A DNA stretch of 64,000 bases from Peptostreptococcaceae bacterium (GTDB lineage: Bacteria; Bacillota; Clostridia; Peptostreptococcales; Acidaminobacteraceae), in NCBI GenBank assembly GCA_027064135.1, contig JAMOQG010000019.1:62001-126000 (forward strand). Reading direction: 5' to 3'. The notes below the pieces were generated by a model. That model was given only the letters and a program-made list of their open reading frames with translations. It did not search any database and was not told the origin of the DNA. Positions 9,131-15,937 of the stretch are shown one piece after another; position 1 is the first letter of the stretch; each line of letters starts with the position of its first letter. Position numbers and translations under genes: made by a program.

Positions 9131-9226
9131 AGGAAAGTTCATTGTAAATTATAACTAATGACAATTTCATTTAAACTTTGAATGAAACACAATGGCCTAT
9201 CTAAAACATTTCGAAGATGTTTTTCA
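9131..9226 (+). ncRNA. putative structured regulatory RNA element, copy A (unassigned class)
   Basis: Starts 13 nt after the T-box terminator and ends just before the leuC ribosome site. Shared with copy B at 56174: AGGAAAGT, then AATTATAAC, then GGCCTATCTAAAACATT (9194-9210). Between them TTTCATT (9165-9171) pairs with AATGAAA (9181-9187), and CATTGT (9140-9145) can pair with ACAATG (9189-9194). The 3' block runs into AAAACAT / ATGTTTT plus T run, a weak terminator. It looks like an aptamer plus expression platform; I cannot match it to a riboswitch class I remember. Confidence 0.5.
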
Positions 9227-9241
9227 TAAAAGGAGAAAAAT

Positions 9242-10504
9242 ATGAGTATGACAATGGTAGAAAAGATTATTGCAGCACATTCAGGTAAAGAAAAAGTAAA
9301 ACCGGGAGATTTAGTAGCAGTTGATTTAGATTTAGTATTAGGTAATGATGTTACTACACCGATGGCGGTAAATGAATTTAAAAAAATTGGTTTTAATGAT
9401 GTTTATGATAAGAATAGAATTGCAATTGTTCCAGATCATTTTGCACCAAATAAGGATATTAAATCTGCAGAGCAGTGTAAAATTATTAGAGAATTTTCTT
9501 ATGAAAAGGAAATAAAAAATTACTTTGAAATTGGAGAAATGGGAATAGAACATTGTTTATTGCCAGAGAAAGGTTTAGTTTTACCTGGAGATATTATTAT
9601 TGGAGCTGATTCTCATACTTGTACATATGGTGCTTTTGGTGCATTAGCAACTGGAATTGGTTCAACTGACATGGCTGTAGGTATGGCTACTGGAAAGGCG
9701 TGGATGAAAGTACCTGAAACAATAAAATTTACTTATACAGGAAAACTTAATAAATGGGTTGGTGGAAAAGATTTAATATTATATACAATTGGAGATATTG
9801 GTGTTGATGGAGCTCTTTATAAAGCAATGGAATTTACTGGAGAAGTTGTTGATAATTTGAGTATGGCTGGAAGAATGACAATGTCAAATATGGCTATTGA
9901 AGCGGGTGGAAAATGTGGATTGATTGAACCTGATGAAACTACATTTGAATATATTAAAGACATTGCTCAAAGGGATTATAAAGTATATAAAAGTGATAAA
10001 GATGCAAAATATATTAAATGTTATGAATATAATGTTTCAAAAATAGAACCACAAGTTGCATTTCCACATTTGCCTGAAAATACAAGAGGAATTAGTGAAG
10101 TTGGAGATATAAAAATAGATCAAGTGGTAATTGGTTCTTGTACAAATGGTAGACTTGAAGATTTAAGATTAGCAGCAGAAATTTTAAAAGGAAAGAAAAA
10201 AGCAAAACATATTAGACTTATTGTTTTCCCAGGAACACAAAAAATTTATTTAGATGCTGTAAAAGAAGGAATAATCGAAACATTGATTGAAGCAGGAGCG
10301 GCTGTAAGTACACCGACATGTGGACCATGTTTGGGAGGACATATGGGAGTGCTTGCAAAAGGAGAAAGAGCGGTATCAACTACTAATAGAAATTTTGTTG
10401 GACGTATGGGACATCCGGAAAGTGAAGTATATTTAACAAATCCGGCTGTAGCAGCTGCGTCAGCTATTATGGGAAAAATTGCAGGTCCTGAGGAGGTAAT
10501 GTAA
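9242..10504 (+). CDS. leuC: 3-isopropylmalate / citraconate hydratase large subunit
   Basis: Aconitase-family large subunit (420 aa), joining LeuD to isomerise 2-isopropylmalate in leucine synthesis. With CimA in the same operon it should also act on citramalate. Cluster ligands are visible in VIGSCTNGR and [30 protein letters not shown] sequence marks the active site. Length fits the 420-aa LeuC type of clostridia and archaea. AAAAGGAG lies just upstream. First gene behind the T-box and RNA element; LeuD begins at the next base after the stop. Confidence 0.95.
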   Translation: MSMTMVEKIIAAHSGKEKVKPGDLVAVDLDLVLGNDVTTPMAVNEFKKIGFNDVYDKNRIAIVPDHFAPNKDIKSAEQCKIIREFSYEKEIKNYFEIGEMGIEHCLLPEKGLVLPGDIIIGADSHTCTYGAFGALATGIGSTDMAVGMATGKAWMKVPETIKFTYTGKLNKWVGGKDLILYTIGDIGVDGALYKAMEFTGEVVDNLSMAGRMTMSNMAIEAGGKCGLIEPDETTFEYIKDIAQRDYKVYKSDKDAKYIKCYEYNVSKIEPQVAFPHLPENTRGISEVGDIKIDQVVIGSCTNGRLEDLRLAAEILKGKKKAKHIRLIVFPGTQKIYLDAVKEGIIETLIEAGAAVSTPTCGPCLGGHMGVLAKGERAVSTTNRNFVGRMGHPESEVYLTNPAVAAASAIMGKIAGPEEVM

Positions 10505-11002
10505 ATGATTTTAACGGGTAAAGTTTGGAAATATGGTGATGATGTAGATACTGATGTAATAATTCCTGCAAGATATTTAAATACTTCAGATCCAAAAGAA
10601 CTTGCAAAATATTGTATGGAGGATATTGATAAAACATTTGCAACAAATGTTAAAAGCGGTGACATTATTGTAGCAGAAGATAATTTTGGTTGTGGTTCAT
10701 CAAGAGAGCATGCGCCTATTGCTATTAAAGCATCTGGAGTTTCATTAATTATTGCCAATTCTTTTGCTAGAATTTTTTATAGAAATTCAATAAATGTTGG
10801 ATTACCTATTTTAGAATGTGCTGAAGCTGTGGAGGATATTGAGGCTTTTGATGAATTAGAAGTTAATATTGAAACAGGCGTAATTAAGAATTTAACAAAA
10901 AATAATGAATATCAGGCTAATGGTTTCCCAGAATTTATGAAAGAAATTATAGATGCAGGTGGACTGGTAAATTATGCTAGAGAAAATTGGGGGGGAAAAT
11001 AA
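10505..11002 (+). CDS. leuD: 3-isopropylmalate / citraconate hydratase small subunit
   Basis: 165 aa, the swivelling small subunit that partners LeuC in the cytoplasm. Family marks are [17 protein letters not shown] near the start and the [12 protein letters not shown] loop. GAGGAGG is inside the end of leuC, and the start codon abuts the leuC stop. The stop overlaps the leuB start (TAATG), so leuC, leuD and leuB are tightly coupled. Confidence 0.95.
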   Translation: MILTGKVWKYGDDVDTDVIIPARYLNTSDPKELAKYCMEDIDKTFATNVKSGDIIVAEDNFGCGSSREHAPIAIKASGVSLIIANSFARIFYRNSINVGLPILECAEAVEDIEAFDELEVNIETGVIKNLTKNNEYQANGFPEFMKEIIDAGGLVNYARENWGGK

Positions 11003-12054
11003 TGGCGTTGAAAATTGCGGTAATTGGCGGAGATGGAATTGGTCCAGAAGTTATAAATGAAGGCGTAAAAGTATTAAATAAACTTATAGAAACTACTAAC
11101 TTAGAGATTGAATTTAAGAAATTTGATTTAGGTGCAAACCATTATTTAAAAACAGGAGAACTTGTTACTGATGAAGTTAAAGAAGAACTTAGAAATTATG
11201 ATGCAATTTATTTAGGAGCAGTAGGAGATCCAAGAGTAAAACCAGGTATATTAGAACATGGAATTTTATTGGATCTTAGATTTTCATTTGATCAATATAT
11301 TAATTTAAGACCAATTAAATTATTAGATTCAAAATATACACCTTTAAAAAATAAAGAACCAAAAGATATTGATATGATGATTATTAGAGAAAATACAGAA
11401 GGCTTATATGCAGGTGTTGGTGGATTTTTTAAAAAAGGTACGAAAGATGAAGTTGCAACACAACAGATGATTAATACTTATAAAGGTGTTGAAAGAGTTG
11501 TTAGATATGCCTATGAATATGCAAGTAAAAGAAATAAGTCTCAAAAGCTTACTCTTTGCGATAAAGCAAATGTATTAACATATGGACATGATTTATGGAG
11601 AAGAGTATTTAAGTCTGTTGGAGAAAATTTTGATACAGTAGAAAAAAATTACTTGTTTGTAGATGCTATGGCTATGAAAATGGTAAGAAATCCAGAACAA
11701 CTTGAAACCGTTGTTACTTGTAATATGTTTGGTGATATTATTACGGACTTAGGAGCTGAAATACAAGGCGGAATGGGAATGGCAATTTCAGGAAATATTA
11801 ATCCTAATGGAGTTTCAATGTTTGAACCTGTTCATGGTTCTGCACCTGATATTGCGGGTCAGAATAAAGCTAATCCTATTGCTGCAATAATGGCAGCATC
11901 TATGATGATAGATGTATTAGGTTATACTGAAGAAGCAAAGAAAATCGATGAAGCGATTGAACTTGCTGTTAATAACAATATGTTGACTGTAGATATGGGT
12001 GGTTCTTTAACAACTGTCGAAGTGGGGGATTATATATGCAGCCAACTGAAATAG
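11002..12054 (+). CDS. leuB: 3-isopropylmalate / 3-methylmalate dehydrogenase
   Basis: 350 aa isocitrate/isopropylmalate dehydrogenase family enzyme. It oxidises and decarboxylates 3-isopropylmalate; beside cimA it probably also converts methylmalate to 2-oxobutyrate. GGDGIGPEV opens the protein; IIRENTEGLYAG is the dehydrogenase signature, and NMFGDIITDLGAEIQGGMG carries the metal-binding aspartates. The ATG at 11002 overlaps the leuD stop, preceded by a G-rich ribosome site; an upstream in-frame ATG at 10987 would lie deeper in leuD. It is followed after 10 nt by cimA. Confidence 0.9.
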   Translation: MALKIAVIGGDGIGPEVINEGVKVLNKLIETTNLEIEFKKFDLGANHYLKTGELVTDEVKEELRNYDAIYLGAVGDPRVKPGILEHGILLDLRFSFDQYINLRPIKLLDSKYTPLKNKEPKDIDMMIIRENTEGLYAGVGGFFKKGTKDEVATQQMINTYKGVERVVRYAYEYASKRNKSQKLTLCDKANVLTYGHDLWRRVFKSVGENFDTVEKNYLFVDAMAMKMVRNPEQLETVVTCNMFGDIITDLGAEIQGGMGMAISGNINPNGVSMFEPVHGSAPDIAGQNKANPIAAIMAASMMIDVLGYTEEAKKIDEAIELAVNNNMLTVDMGGSLTTVEVGDYICSQLK

Positions 12055-12064
12055 GAGGTATATT

Positions 12065-13651
12065 ATGCTAAAAATATATGATACTACTTTAAGAGATGGA
12101 AGTCAGAAAAGGGGAATATCATTTTCAACTGAAGATAAAATTAGAATTACAAAAGAACTGGATAAGTTAGGTGTGGATTATGTTGAAGGTGGCTGGCCGG
12201 GTTCGAATCCTAAAGATATAGAATATTTTAATAAAGTAAAAAATATGAGTTTTAAAAATATAAAAGTTGCAGCTTTTGGATCAACTAGAAGGGCAAATAT
12301 TGAACCTAAAGATGATTATAATTTAAAAGAAATTATAAAATCTGGTGTTAAAGTCGCAACGATATTTGGCAAAACTTGGGATTTGCATGTTACAGTTGCA
12401 CTTAATACAACTTTGGAAGAAAATTTAAAAATGATTGAAAGCTCAATTAAGTATCTTAAAGATCATGGGTTAGAAGTTAATTTTGATGCAGAGCATTTTT
12501 TTGATGGATATAAAGCAAATAAAGAATATGCTTTAAAAGTAATAGATGTAGCAGTTAAAGCAAATGCTGATTCAATTGTTTTTTGTGATACTAACGGTGG
12601 AACTCTTCCGTGTGAAATAAGAAACATTATTAGAGAGGTTAAACCATTAGTTACTTGTGAAATGGGTATACATGCTCATAATGATTCAGAACTTGCTGTT
12701 GCAAATTCAGTAATAGCATTTGAAGAAGGAATTAGCCAAATACAAGGGACTATTAATGGTTATGGAGAAAGATGTGGTAATGCAAGCTTATCATCAATAA
12801 TTCCAAATATTATTTTAAAGTATGATTCGAACTTACTTAAAAAAATTAAGCTTAGAAAAATAACAGAAGTTTCTAGATTTGTTAGTGAAATAATAAATTC
12901 TAGTCATCCTAGTAATCTGCCTTTTGTAGGAAGTGATGCTTTCACACATAAGGGTGGAATTCATGTAAGTGCAATTTTAAAAGATATTGCAACTTATGAA
13001 CATATTAACCCTATTTTGGTAGGAAATGATAGAAAAGTTGTAATATCAGAACTATCTGGAAAAGCAAATATAATATATAAAGCTAAGCAACTAGGAATTG
13101 ATATAGAGGAAAAAAGCGATGAAATAAAAAATGTTGTAAAAAGAATAAAAGAACTTGAATATCAAGGATATCATTTTGAAGGAGCAGATGGCTCATTCAG
13201 ATTATTGGTTGAAAAGGCACTTGGGAGATTCAGAGAATTATTTAAATTGAAAAATGCTAGAATAATTACTGAAAAACTAAAAAATGAAGGATCTAACTCA
13301 GAAGTTTCAATTAAAGTAGATATAGATGGGGAAGAAGTTCATACTGCTGCTAGTGGAAATGGCCCTGTAAATGCTCTTGACAAAGCTTTAAGAAAAGCGT
13401 TGGTTGATTTCTATCCTGAGATTGAAAAGTTCTATTTAGTTGATTACAAGGTTAGAGTGCTAGATAGTAATGATGGAACTGAAGCAAAAGTAAGAGTACT
13501 TATAGAAACTACTGATGGTAATAATAATTGGGGCACAGTAGGAGCATCAACCAATATTATTGAAGCAAGTTGGAAAGCGTTAGTTGATAGTATTGAATTT
13601 GGTATTTTATATAGAGATGAAAAAAATGAAATAAACGAAAAAATTAATTAA
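12065..13651 (+). CDS. cimA: (R)-citramalate synthase
   Basis: 528 aa. Condenses pyruvate and acetyl-CoA to citramalate, the first step of the threonine-independent route to 2-oxobutyrate and isoleucine. TTLRDGSQKRGISFS and the GGWPGSNPKD segment are typical of the CimA branch rather than LeuA. The catalytic HAHNDSELAVANS motif and GNASL follow; the C-terminal third is the allosteric LeuA-dimer-type domain. GGAGG lies 5 nt before the ATG. Last gene of leuCDB-cimA; a terminator follows at once. This makes the operon serve both leucine and isoleucine. Confidence 0.92.
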   Translation: MLKIYDTTLRDGSQKRGISFSTEDKIRITKELDKLGVDYVEGGWPGSNPKDIEYFNKVKNMSFKNIKVAAFGSTRRANIEPKDDYNLKEIIKSGVKVATIFGKTWDLHVTVALNTTLEENLKMIESSIKYLKDHGLEVNFDAEHFFDGYKANKEYALKVIDVAVKANADSIVFCDTNGGTLPCEIRNIIREVKPLVTCEMGIHAHNDSELAVANSVIAFEEGISQIQGTINGYGERCGNASLSSIIPNIILKYDSNLLKKIKLRKITEVSRFVSEIINSSHPSNLPFVGSDAFTHKGGIHVSAILKDIATYEHINPILVGNDRKVVISELSGKANIIYKAKQLGIDIEEKSDEIKNVVKRIKELEYQGYHFEGADGSFRLLVEKALGRFRELFKLKNARIITEKLKNEGSNSEVSIKVDIDGEEVHTAASGNGPVNALDKALRKALVDFYPEIEKFYLVDYKVRVLDSNDGTEAKVRVLIETTDGNNNWGTVGASTNIIEASWKALVDSIEFGILYRDEKNEINEKIN

Positions 13652-13673
13652 GACATGAAAGTGTCTTTTTTTT
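13649..13673 (+). terminator. intrinsic terminator after cimA
   Basis: AAGACA / TGTCTT hairpin with a short loop followed by eight T, starting in the cimA stop codon. Confidence 0.85.
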
Positions 13674-13683
13674 GAAAATAAAT

Positions 13684-13702
13684 GAGAATGATTTTCAATT
13701 TC
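13684..13702 (+). promoter_or_regulatory. candidate Fur box
   Basis: GAGAATGATTTTCAATTTC matches the 19-bp Fur consensus GATAATGATAATCATTATC at about 14-15 positions. It ends 3 nt before the -35 hexamer of the following Cys-rich gene, where bound Fur would block the promoter under iron-replete conditions. Confidence 0.5.
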
Positions 13703-13705
13703 AAC

Positions 13706-13734
13706 TTGACTTCTTATTATTAGCAAGATATAAT
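13706..13734 (+). promoter_or_regulatory. sigma-A promoter of the Cys-rich membrane protein gene
   Basis: TTGACT (13706-13711), 17-nt spacer, TATAAT (13729-13734); the start codon is 27 nt downstream. Confidence 0.75.
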
Positions 13735-13760
13735 TAAATTAGAAATAGAGGAGGTTTTTT

Positions 13761-13949
13761 ATGGGACTTTTTTTTACAGTTATTATAGCTTTAATTATAT
13801 TTGCTTTTACTGTATTTCAAATAAAGAGGTTATTAAATGAATTTAAAAGTGGGAAATGTGCAACTTGTTCGCAAAAAAACACATGTCAATTGAATCCAAA
13901 GACATGTGATATAGTACTTGATATGAATGATGTTAAATTATCTGAGTAA
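13761..13949 (+). CDS. small Cys-rich membrane protein, FeoB-associated type
   Basis: 62 aa. One N-terminal membrane helix (residues about 3-22) is followed by a short cytoplasmic tail with KCATC, a central NTC and KTC, four cysteines in all. This plan, helix then FKSGKCATC, resembles the FeoB-associated Cys-rich membrane protein family, here without a neighbouring feoB. GAGGAGG precedes the ATG. A Fur-like box at the promoter supports a role in iron handling. Its 3' end also encodes, on the other strand, a hairpin whose second copy ends ilvBN (see 15399). The 3' half is duplicated at 15381. Confidence 0.65.
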   Translation: MGLFFTVIIALIIFAFTVFQIKRLLNEFKSGKCATCSQKNTCQLNPKTCDIVLDMNDVKLSE

Positions 13950-13980
13950 CCCTACGGAACCTGTTCGAGTTAATTATTTT
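13855..13980 (+). repeat. direct duplication, copy 1 (3' end of Cys-rich gene plus ilvN remnant)
   Basis: About 125 bp matching 15381-15505 at close to 90% identity with one single-base gap. The left part is the coding end of the Cys-rich gene. The right part (from about 13947) resembles the ilvN 3' end, and weaker resemblance to ilvN continues to about 14010 (GTATTTACAATATCAATAATG against GTATCTACAATATCAATGATA, here split for reading). Confidence 0.8.
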
Positions 13981-14015
13981 GGATTTAAAAGTATTTACAA
14001 TATCAATAATGTTTG
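13947..14015 (-). pseudogene. degenerate remnant of the ilvN 3' end
   Basis: The stretch matches two separate parts of ilvN in its antisense orientation: the stop-proximal end (15472-15505) and an internal piece near 15605-15635, with the sequence between lost. It holds no open frame. It is what remains of a second copy of the ilvN end after the duplication that surrounds the ATPase gene. Confidence 0.55.
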
Positions 14016-14028
14016 ATACTTGATTATT

Positions 14029-14069
14029 AAAAAAACGTCTAAAGAATTAAAAAATTTAGGCGTTTTTTC
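14029..14069 (+). terminator. intrinsic terminator downstream of the Cys-rich gene
   Basis: AAAAAACGTCTAAA pairs with TTTAGGCGTTTTTT (one G-U pair). The flanking A and T runs make it look functional on both strands. Confidence 0.75.
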
Positions 14070-14133
14070 ATGTAAAATCATTCTAATACATATCGATGAA
14101 ACCGAAGTTTTAAGAATGAATTGACAAAACTTA

Positions 14134-14162
14134 TTGAAAAATACATTTTTTTTGTTTATAAT
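14134..14162 (+). promoter_or_regulatory. sigma-A promoter of the DUF4143 ATPase gene
   Basis: TTGAAA (14134-14139), 17-nt spacer, TATAAT (14157-14162). Confidence 0.65.
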
Positions 14163-14185
14163 GATAAAAAAGGATGAGTGGTTTT

Positions 14186-15382
14186 ATGATAATTCGTGAA
14201 GATTATTTAAGAAAATTAATTAAATTTAAAAATAAGGATATAATTAAAGTAGTTACCGGAATTAGACGATGTGGAAAATCTACATTGTTTAAGCAGTATA
14301 TGGAGTATCTTTTGTCGAATGGTGTTGAAGAAAATCAGATAATAAATATAAATTTTGAAGATATGGATTACTATGAACTGTTGGATGCAAAAAAATTATA
14401 TGAATATATAAAAGGAAGATTGTTAAAAGAAAAAACAATGTATATATTTTTAGATGAAATTCAACAGGTTAACGAGTTTGAAAGAGTAGTGGACAGTTTA
14501 TATATCAAGGATAATATAGATATCTATATAACGGGTTCTAATGCTTATTTATTGTCTAGTGAATTGGCTACATTACTTTCTGGTAGATATATAACTATAG
14601 AGATGTTACCTATATCATTCAAAGAGTATATAGTTTTTTTGGATGATAAAACAGATTTAAATAAGAAATATTCTGATTATTTATTATACAGTTCCTTTCC
14701 ATATTCATTAAAGCTGAATAAGGATTTAGAGCTTATACACAACTATTTGGAAGGGATATTTAATACAGTGGTACTTAAGGATGTTGTAGGTAGAAGGAAT
14801 ATTTCGGATATTTTCATGCTTGATAGTGTTATTAAATTTATGTTTGATAACATTGGGAATATAACATCAACAAAACGAATCGCAGATACAATGACTTCTA
14901 ACGGAAGGAAAATTTCAACAAATACTGTGGAATCATATCTTTTAGGATTGGTAGATAGTTATATATTATATAGAGTTAATCGGTATGATATAAAAGGCAA
15001 ACAGCACCTTAAAACCTTAGGAAAATATTATGTGGTAGATATTGGGTTGAGATATTTTTTGTTGGGAGATAAAAAGGTTGATTATGGTCATATACTTGAA
15101 AATATTATTTATTTGGAATTAAAAAGAAGAGGTTATACTGTGAATATTGGTAAAGTAAATGAATATGAAGTTGATTTTGTAGCAACTAGATTGGGAATGG
15201 TTGAATATTATCAAGTAGCACTAACAACTAGAGATAATGCTACTTTAGAAAGGGAATTGCGACCTTTTAAAAAAATATCTGACCATTATAAGAAAACTCT
15301 TTTAACATTGGATGTAGAGCCTGATTCTTATTATGATGGGATTTTAAAAAGAAATGCATTGGAATTTTTACTAGAAGACTAA
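14186..15382 (+). CDS. AAA_14 / DUF4143 family ATPase
   Basis: 398 aa. Walker A VTGIRRCGKST, Walker B YIFLDEIQQV, then the family-typical ITGSNAYLLSSELATLLSGR. The C-terminal DUF4143 half ends with a PD-(D/E)XK-like fold (HILENIIYLEL, then NEYEVDFVA). ATG at 14186 lies about 10 nt after AAGGATG; ATG at 14174 is also in frame but overlaps that site. The family is widespread, multicopy and of unknown function. The gene has its own promoter and is bracketed by the 125-bp duplication at 13855 and 15381, so it appears to be an insert between the Cys-rich gene and ilvN. Confidence 0.85.
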   Translation: MIIREDYLRKLIKFKNKDIIKVVTGIRRCGKSTLFKQYMEYLLSNGVEENQIININFEDMDYYELLDAKKLYEYIKGRLLKEKTMYIFLDEIQQVNEFERVVDSLYIKDNIDIYITGSNAYLLSSELATLLSGRYITIEMLPISFKEYIVFLDDKTDLNKKYSDYLLYSSFPYSLKLNKDLELIHNYLEGIFNTVVLKDVVGRRNISDIFMLDSVIKFMFDNIGNITSTKRIADTMTSNGRKISTNTVESYLLGLVDSYILYRVNRYDIKGKQHLKTLGKYYVVDIGLRYFLLGDKKVDYGHILENIIYLELKRRGYTVNIGKVNEYEVDFVATRLGMVEYYQVALTTRDNATLERELRPFKKISDHYKKTLLTLDVEPDSYYDGILKRNALEFLLED

Positions 15383-15505
15383 AGTTGCTACTTGTTCACA
15401 AAAAATCACATGTCAATTGAATCAAAGACATGTGATATAGTACTTGATATAAATGGTGTTAAATTATCTGATTAGCCCTACTGATCCTGTTCTAGTTAAC
15501 TCTTT
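15381..15505 (+). repeat. direct duplication, copy 2
   Basis: Matches 13855-13980 at close to 90%. It begins at the stop codon of the ATPase gene and runs into the ilvN 3' end. Its left part corresponds to the Cys-rich gene but has lost a base, so the reading frame is broken, while the hairpin inside it stays intact. Confidence 0.8.
15399..15436 (-). terminator. intrinsic terminator of ilvBN
   Basis: Read on the minus strand, ATCACATGTC pairs with GACATGTGAT (10 bp), followed by six T. It lies 28 nt past the ilvN stop and inside the frameshifted remnant of the Cys-rich gene. Confidence 0.8.
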
Positions 15506-15937
15506 TACTCCGTAGCTAGAAAGCACCGATGTAAATGCATCGATTTTAGCTTTATCACCAGTTAATTCAATTATGATTGATTTTTTATTGTAACTGATGA
15601 TTTTAGCTCTGAAAGTATCTACAATATCAATGATATCTCTTTTGTTATTTGAATTTGTATCAACTTTTATTAAAACTAGTTCTCTTGATATTGATATATT
15701 ACTTGATAAATCAATAACTTTAATTACATCAATTAATTTGTTTAATTGTTTTTTCACTTGTTCTAAAGTGCTTTCATCACCATTAAATACAATAGTCATT
15801 CTTGATAGAAGTTCGCTATCGAGAGTGCCTACTGATAAACTGTCGATATTGTATCCGCGTCTTGTAAAAAGACCTGCAATTTTTGATAATACTCCTGACT
15901 GATTGTTTACAACTAATGCTATTGTATATCTACTCAT
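15464..15937 (-). CDS. ilvN: acetolactate synthase small (regulatory) subunit
   Basis: 157 aa. Regulatory subunit that binds valine through its N-terminal ACT domain and activates the large subunit. The opening YTIALVVNNQSGVLSKIAGLFTRRGYNIDSLSVG is the family signature (residues 3-38). I start at the ATG at 15937, which follows AAAGGGATGA; an ATG at 15946 lies inside that site. It overlaps the end of ilvB by 8 nt, so the two are coupled. Length is normal (about 160 aa). Confidence 0.93.
   Translation of the reverse strand: MSRYTIALVVNNQSGVLSKIAGLFTRRGYNIDSLSVGTLDSELLSRMTIVFNGDESTLEQVKKQLNKLIDVIKVIDLSSNISISRELVLIKVDTNSNNKRDIIDIVDTFRAKIISYNKKSIIIELTGDKAKIDAFTSVLSSYGVKELTRTGSVGLIR

Noticed and set aside
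9131..9226. Element A as a ykkC-family (PRPP/ppGpp) riboswitch
   Set aside because: GGAAAGT at the 5' end and the tandem with a T-box are suggestive, but the remembered ykkC 3' consensus (ACACGG-type with GGGA and AAGCCC) is absent.
10246..10758. 170-aa minus-strand open frame across leuC and leuD
   Set aside because: It is antisense to conserved catalytic regions of leuC and leuD and has no ribosome site; a shadow frame.
15597..15902. 101-aa plus-strand open frame opposite ilvN
   Set aside because: It is antisense to the conserved ACT-domain coding sequence and lacks a ribosome site.
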